This document shows positions 62,455-64,000 of a DNA stretch of 64,000 nucleotides, piece by piece. This DNA is from Sporothrix humicola (taxonomy: Eukaryota > Ascomycota > Sordariomycetes > Ophiostomatales > Ophiostomataceae), in assembly GCA_021396245.1 (NCBI GenBank), contig WNYE01000012.1, positions 310,001 through 374,000 of the forward strand. The letters run 5' to 3'. The notes under the pieces are model-generated. The model ran no database searches and had not been told where the DNA came from. It worked only from the letters and a program-made list of their open reading frames with translations. Position 1 is the first letter of the stretch. Each line of letters begins with the position of its first letter. A program made the translations under genes and the position numbers.

Positions 62455-64000
62455 TGTTGAAGAGTTACAACGTACCTTCACTCAGTTAGAGTTGAGAACT
62501 CTCAGGGTATGACCGGTATCTCCCGGTCCCTGTTCTGCCATACCACAGCAGGGTGTACACGAAAATACCCTGAAATACACAAAATACAGGGACTTGATCT
62601 GCTCCATGTTGAACACGGCGTATCAAGGTGGCACAAGGTTGCTTTTACGCAGAAAGAGGCGCCCCTCATAGGGAAATGCCAAAATGCTCCGAACGAGGAA
62701 ACCGAGCCAGACAAGCATGCACAGTATTACACACAAAAAAGCAAGCAAATGCCATGGCCAGGGAAAAGAAAGAAGATGACGGAGTGAAACTGACAGGAAG
62801 TGGCAAGCAAAAGAGGCTGGGCTTGGGCAAGCTGACCACCATCTCGATATCGTCGACGGTGCGGCCCTTTCTTTTGTCTTTTTTGTCTTCTATCATTGCG
62901 AGTTGATATTACGCGTCTGTTCCTACTTGAGTGGCCTTCATTTTAACTCAAACTCTGAGCTGAACTTAAATTTGAACTCTGTCTCCAAGTCGACAAAATG
63001 GCGAAGCCGAAATCAAACGGCCCTTGGCAGAAGAAGGCTGTGCTTGCGAGAGATGGGCCACCCGACTAATACTCAGTGAGCCAAAACCACCTCCACATAG
63101 AGCCTTCCTCCTAAAACGTTAAAGGTGCGAATACGGAAGTCAAAGTCATGTGCGCCAAATCGTCAACGGCTTTGCCTTGTTTTTTTGTTCTAGGGCGTTT
63201 TTGACGATAACAGCATCAGACGCCACAACGACGAATTACGGGAGCAGACTGGAGAAGTTAACAAGCATTGCCCAGTAAAATAGAGCGACTTCGGAGTGCA
63301 AGTGCGGAGAAGAAGAAAAGAGCAAGAAGAAAACAGGAAAGCAAGAAAGTAAAACGGAAAGCAAAAATGACACGAGGGAAACGAGACTACAGATACGCGT
63401 CAAAGTCTCCAGGGAGGCTGTTGTTGTGTCTTGCTGTGTCATTGTCTCAAAAAAAGGGCGTGACAAAGCCTCGTCTTGTCACCGACCCTGAGAAAGTCCG
63501 TCCTGCCAACCAATGCCAAAATGCATAAAAGTCAAATGTGCTCATGCGGGCGGTGAAAGCAAAAAGGGCGCCAGCTTCGAACGCGTCGGTCAACAGGTCA
63601 GGAACGACGGTATGCACGGCACAGGTGCGGTACAAAGTCGACGTGTGTACAAAGTACAACGTGCATCTTGAGATATTACACAGGACTGTGTTGAGATACT
63701 TGGTTGACAACAGCCGCGCATGCGAATCCTCTTGAAGGGGAGTGTGCCTTTGTCTCCTTCCTCTGTATTGCGTATGCCACATACCGCATACCGCTTGCCG
63801 CTTGCCGAATGTGGGTGCTTGCACTCCTTCCTCTTTCTCTTCCCCCTTCTCACGAAAGAAAACAGTCATCGCTCAACATCCCATCGCCTTGCTCTTTCCC
63901 TTGACTCTTGTGCGGTGACGTCTCTTGGCGCACCTCAGGTGGGGTCCCATCTTGGGGAAGGCAAGGGAACACGGGTGAAGGAGCAAAGGGAAAACGCAGG

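Larger units (their letters stand above)
54076..64000. other. nearly 10-kb region without a supportable gene
   Basis: No open frame on either strand shows domain features, balanced composition or convincing splice-linked partners; the longest (54749-55675, minus) is Ser/Pro/Leu-rich leader-like sequence. The first 1.2 kb is purine-rich on the plus strand, as expected for the minus-strand C2H2 gene's promoter and leader. Further purine-rich blocks occur around 58.75-59.15, 59.8-60.3, 60.9-61.2, 61.7-61.85 and 63.3-63.4 kb. Small repeats are listed separately. The region may be regulatory DNA, non-coding transcripts or a degenerate repeat; I cannot tell which. Confidence 0.5.

Overview
The window is nuclear DNA of a filamentous ascomycete (Pezizomycotina, most likely Sordariomycetes). 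The coding sequence is GC-rich. The introns are short (58-165 nt), with GTRAGT-type donors, CTAAC-like branch sites and YAG acceptors. The gene set is typical of that group: SNX41, CTR9, GH131, chitin deacetylase with CBM18, OPT transporter, PrpF/DUF453 and DUF5672 proteins. There are no operons, CRISPR arrays, rRNAs or recognisable tRNAs, and I saw no clear transposon. Order or family level cannot be fixed from sequence alone.

I support 18 protein-coding genes, nine of them intron-containing, with splice junctions placed by reading frame and family homology. From left to right: a Ser/Thr-rich secreted protein (+); a secreted GH131 beta-glucanase (-); a Sut1-type sugar transporter (-); sorting nexin SNX41 (-, 4 exons); a proline-rich single-pass membrane protein with an RS-like tail (-, 2 exons); Paf1-complex subunit CTR9 (+, 2 exons); a PrpF-family isomerase with a mitochondrial presequence (+); an 892-aa fungal transcription-factor-like protein (+); an OPT peptide transporter (-); mitochondrial beta-ketoacyl-ACP synthase CEM1 (+, 2 exons); CBP3 (+, 2 exons); dihydrofolate reductase (-, 2 exons); a two-pass predicted mitochondrial membrane protein (+); the COPII exchange factor SEC12 (+, 2 exons); two divergently transcribed DUF5672 paralogues (- and +, 2 exons each); a CBM18-NodB-CBM18 chitin deacetylase (+, 2 exons); and a C2H2 zinc-finger transcription factor (-, 3 exons including a 40-nt first exon).

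Two themes stand out. From 28 to 34 kb there is a run of nuclear genes for mitochondrial functions (CEM1, CBP3, DHFR and a membrane protein). Several of their promoters carry clustered CCAAT boxes, twice as short tandem repeats. The right part (39-64 kb) is gene-poor: a 4-kb gap between the two DUF5672 paralogues, a 3-kb gap before the chitin deacetylase, and almost 10 kb without a supportable gene upstream of the C2H2 factor. These gaps hold strongly strand-biased purine or pyrimidine tracts, small inverted repeats, a 41-bp tandem duplication and copies of a TACGGAGTA element.

I found no clearly new multi-gene system. The items most worth following up are the divergent DUF5672 pair and its shared element, the chitin deacetylase intron that stays open in frame, the hidden first exon of the C2H2 factor, and the 10-kb gap.
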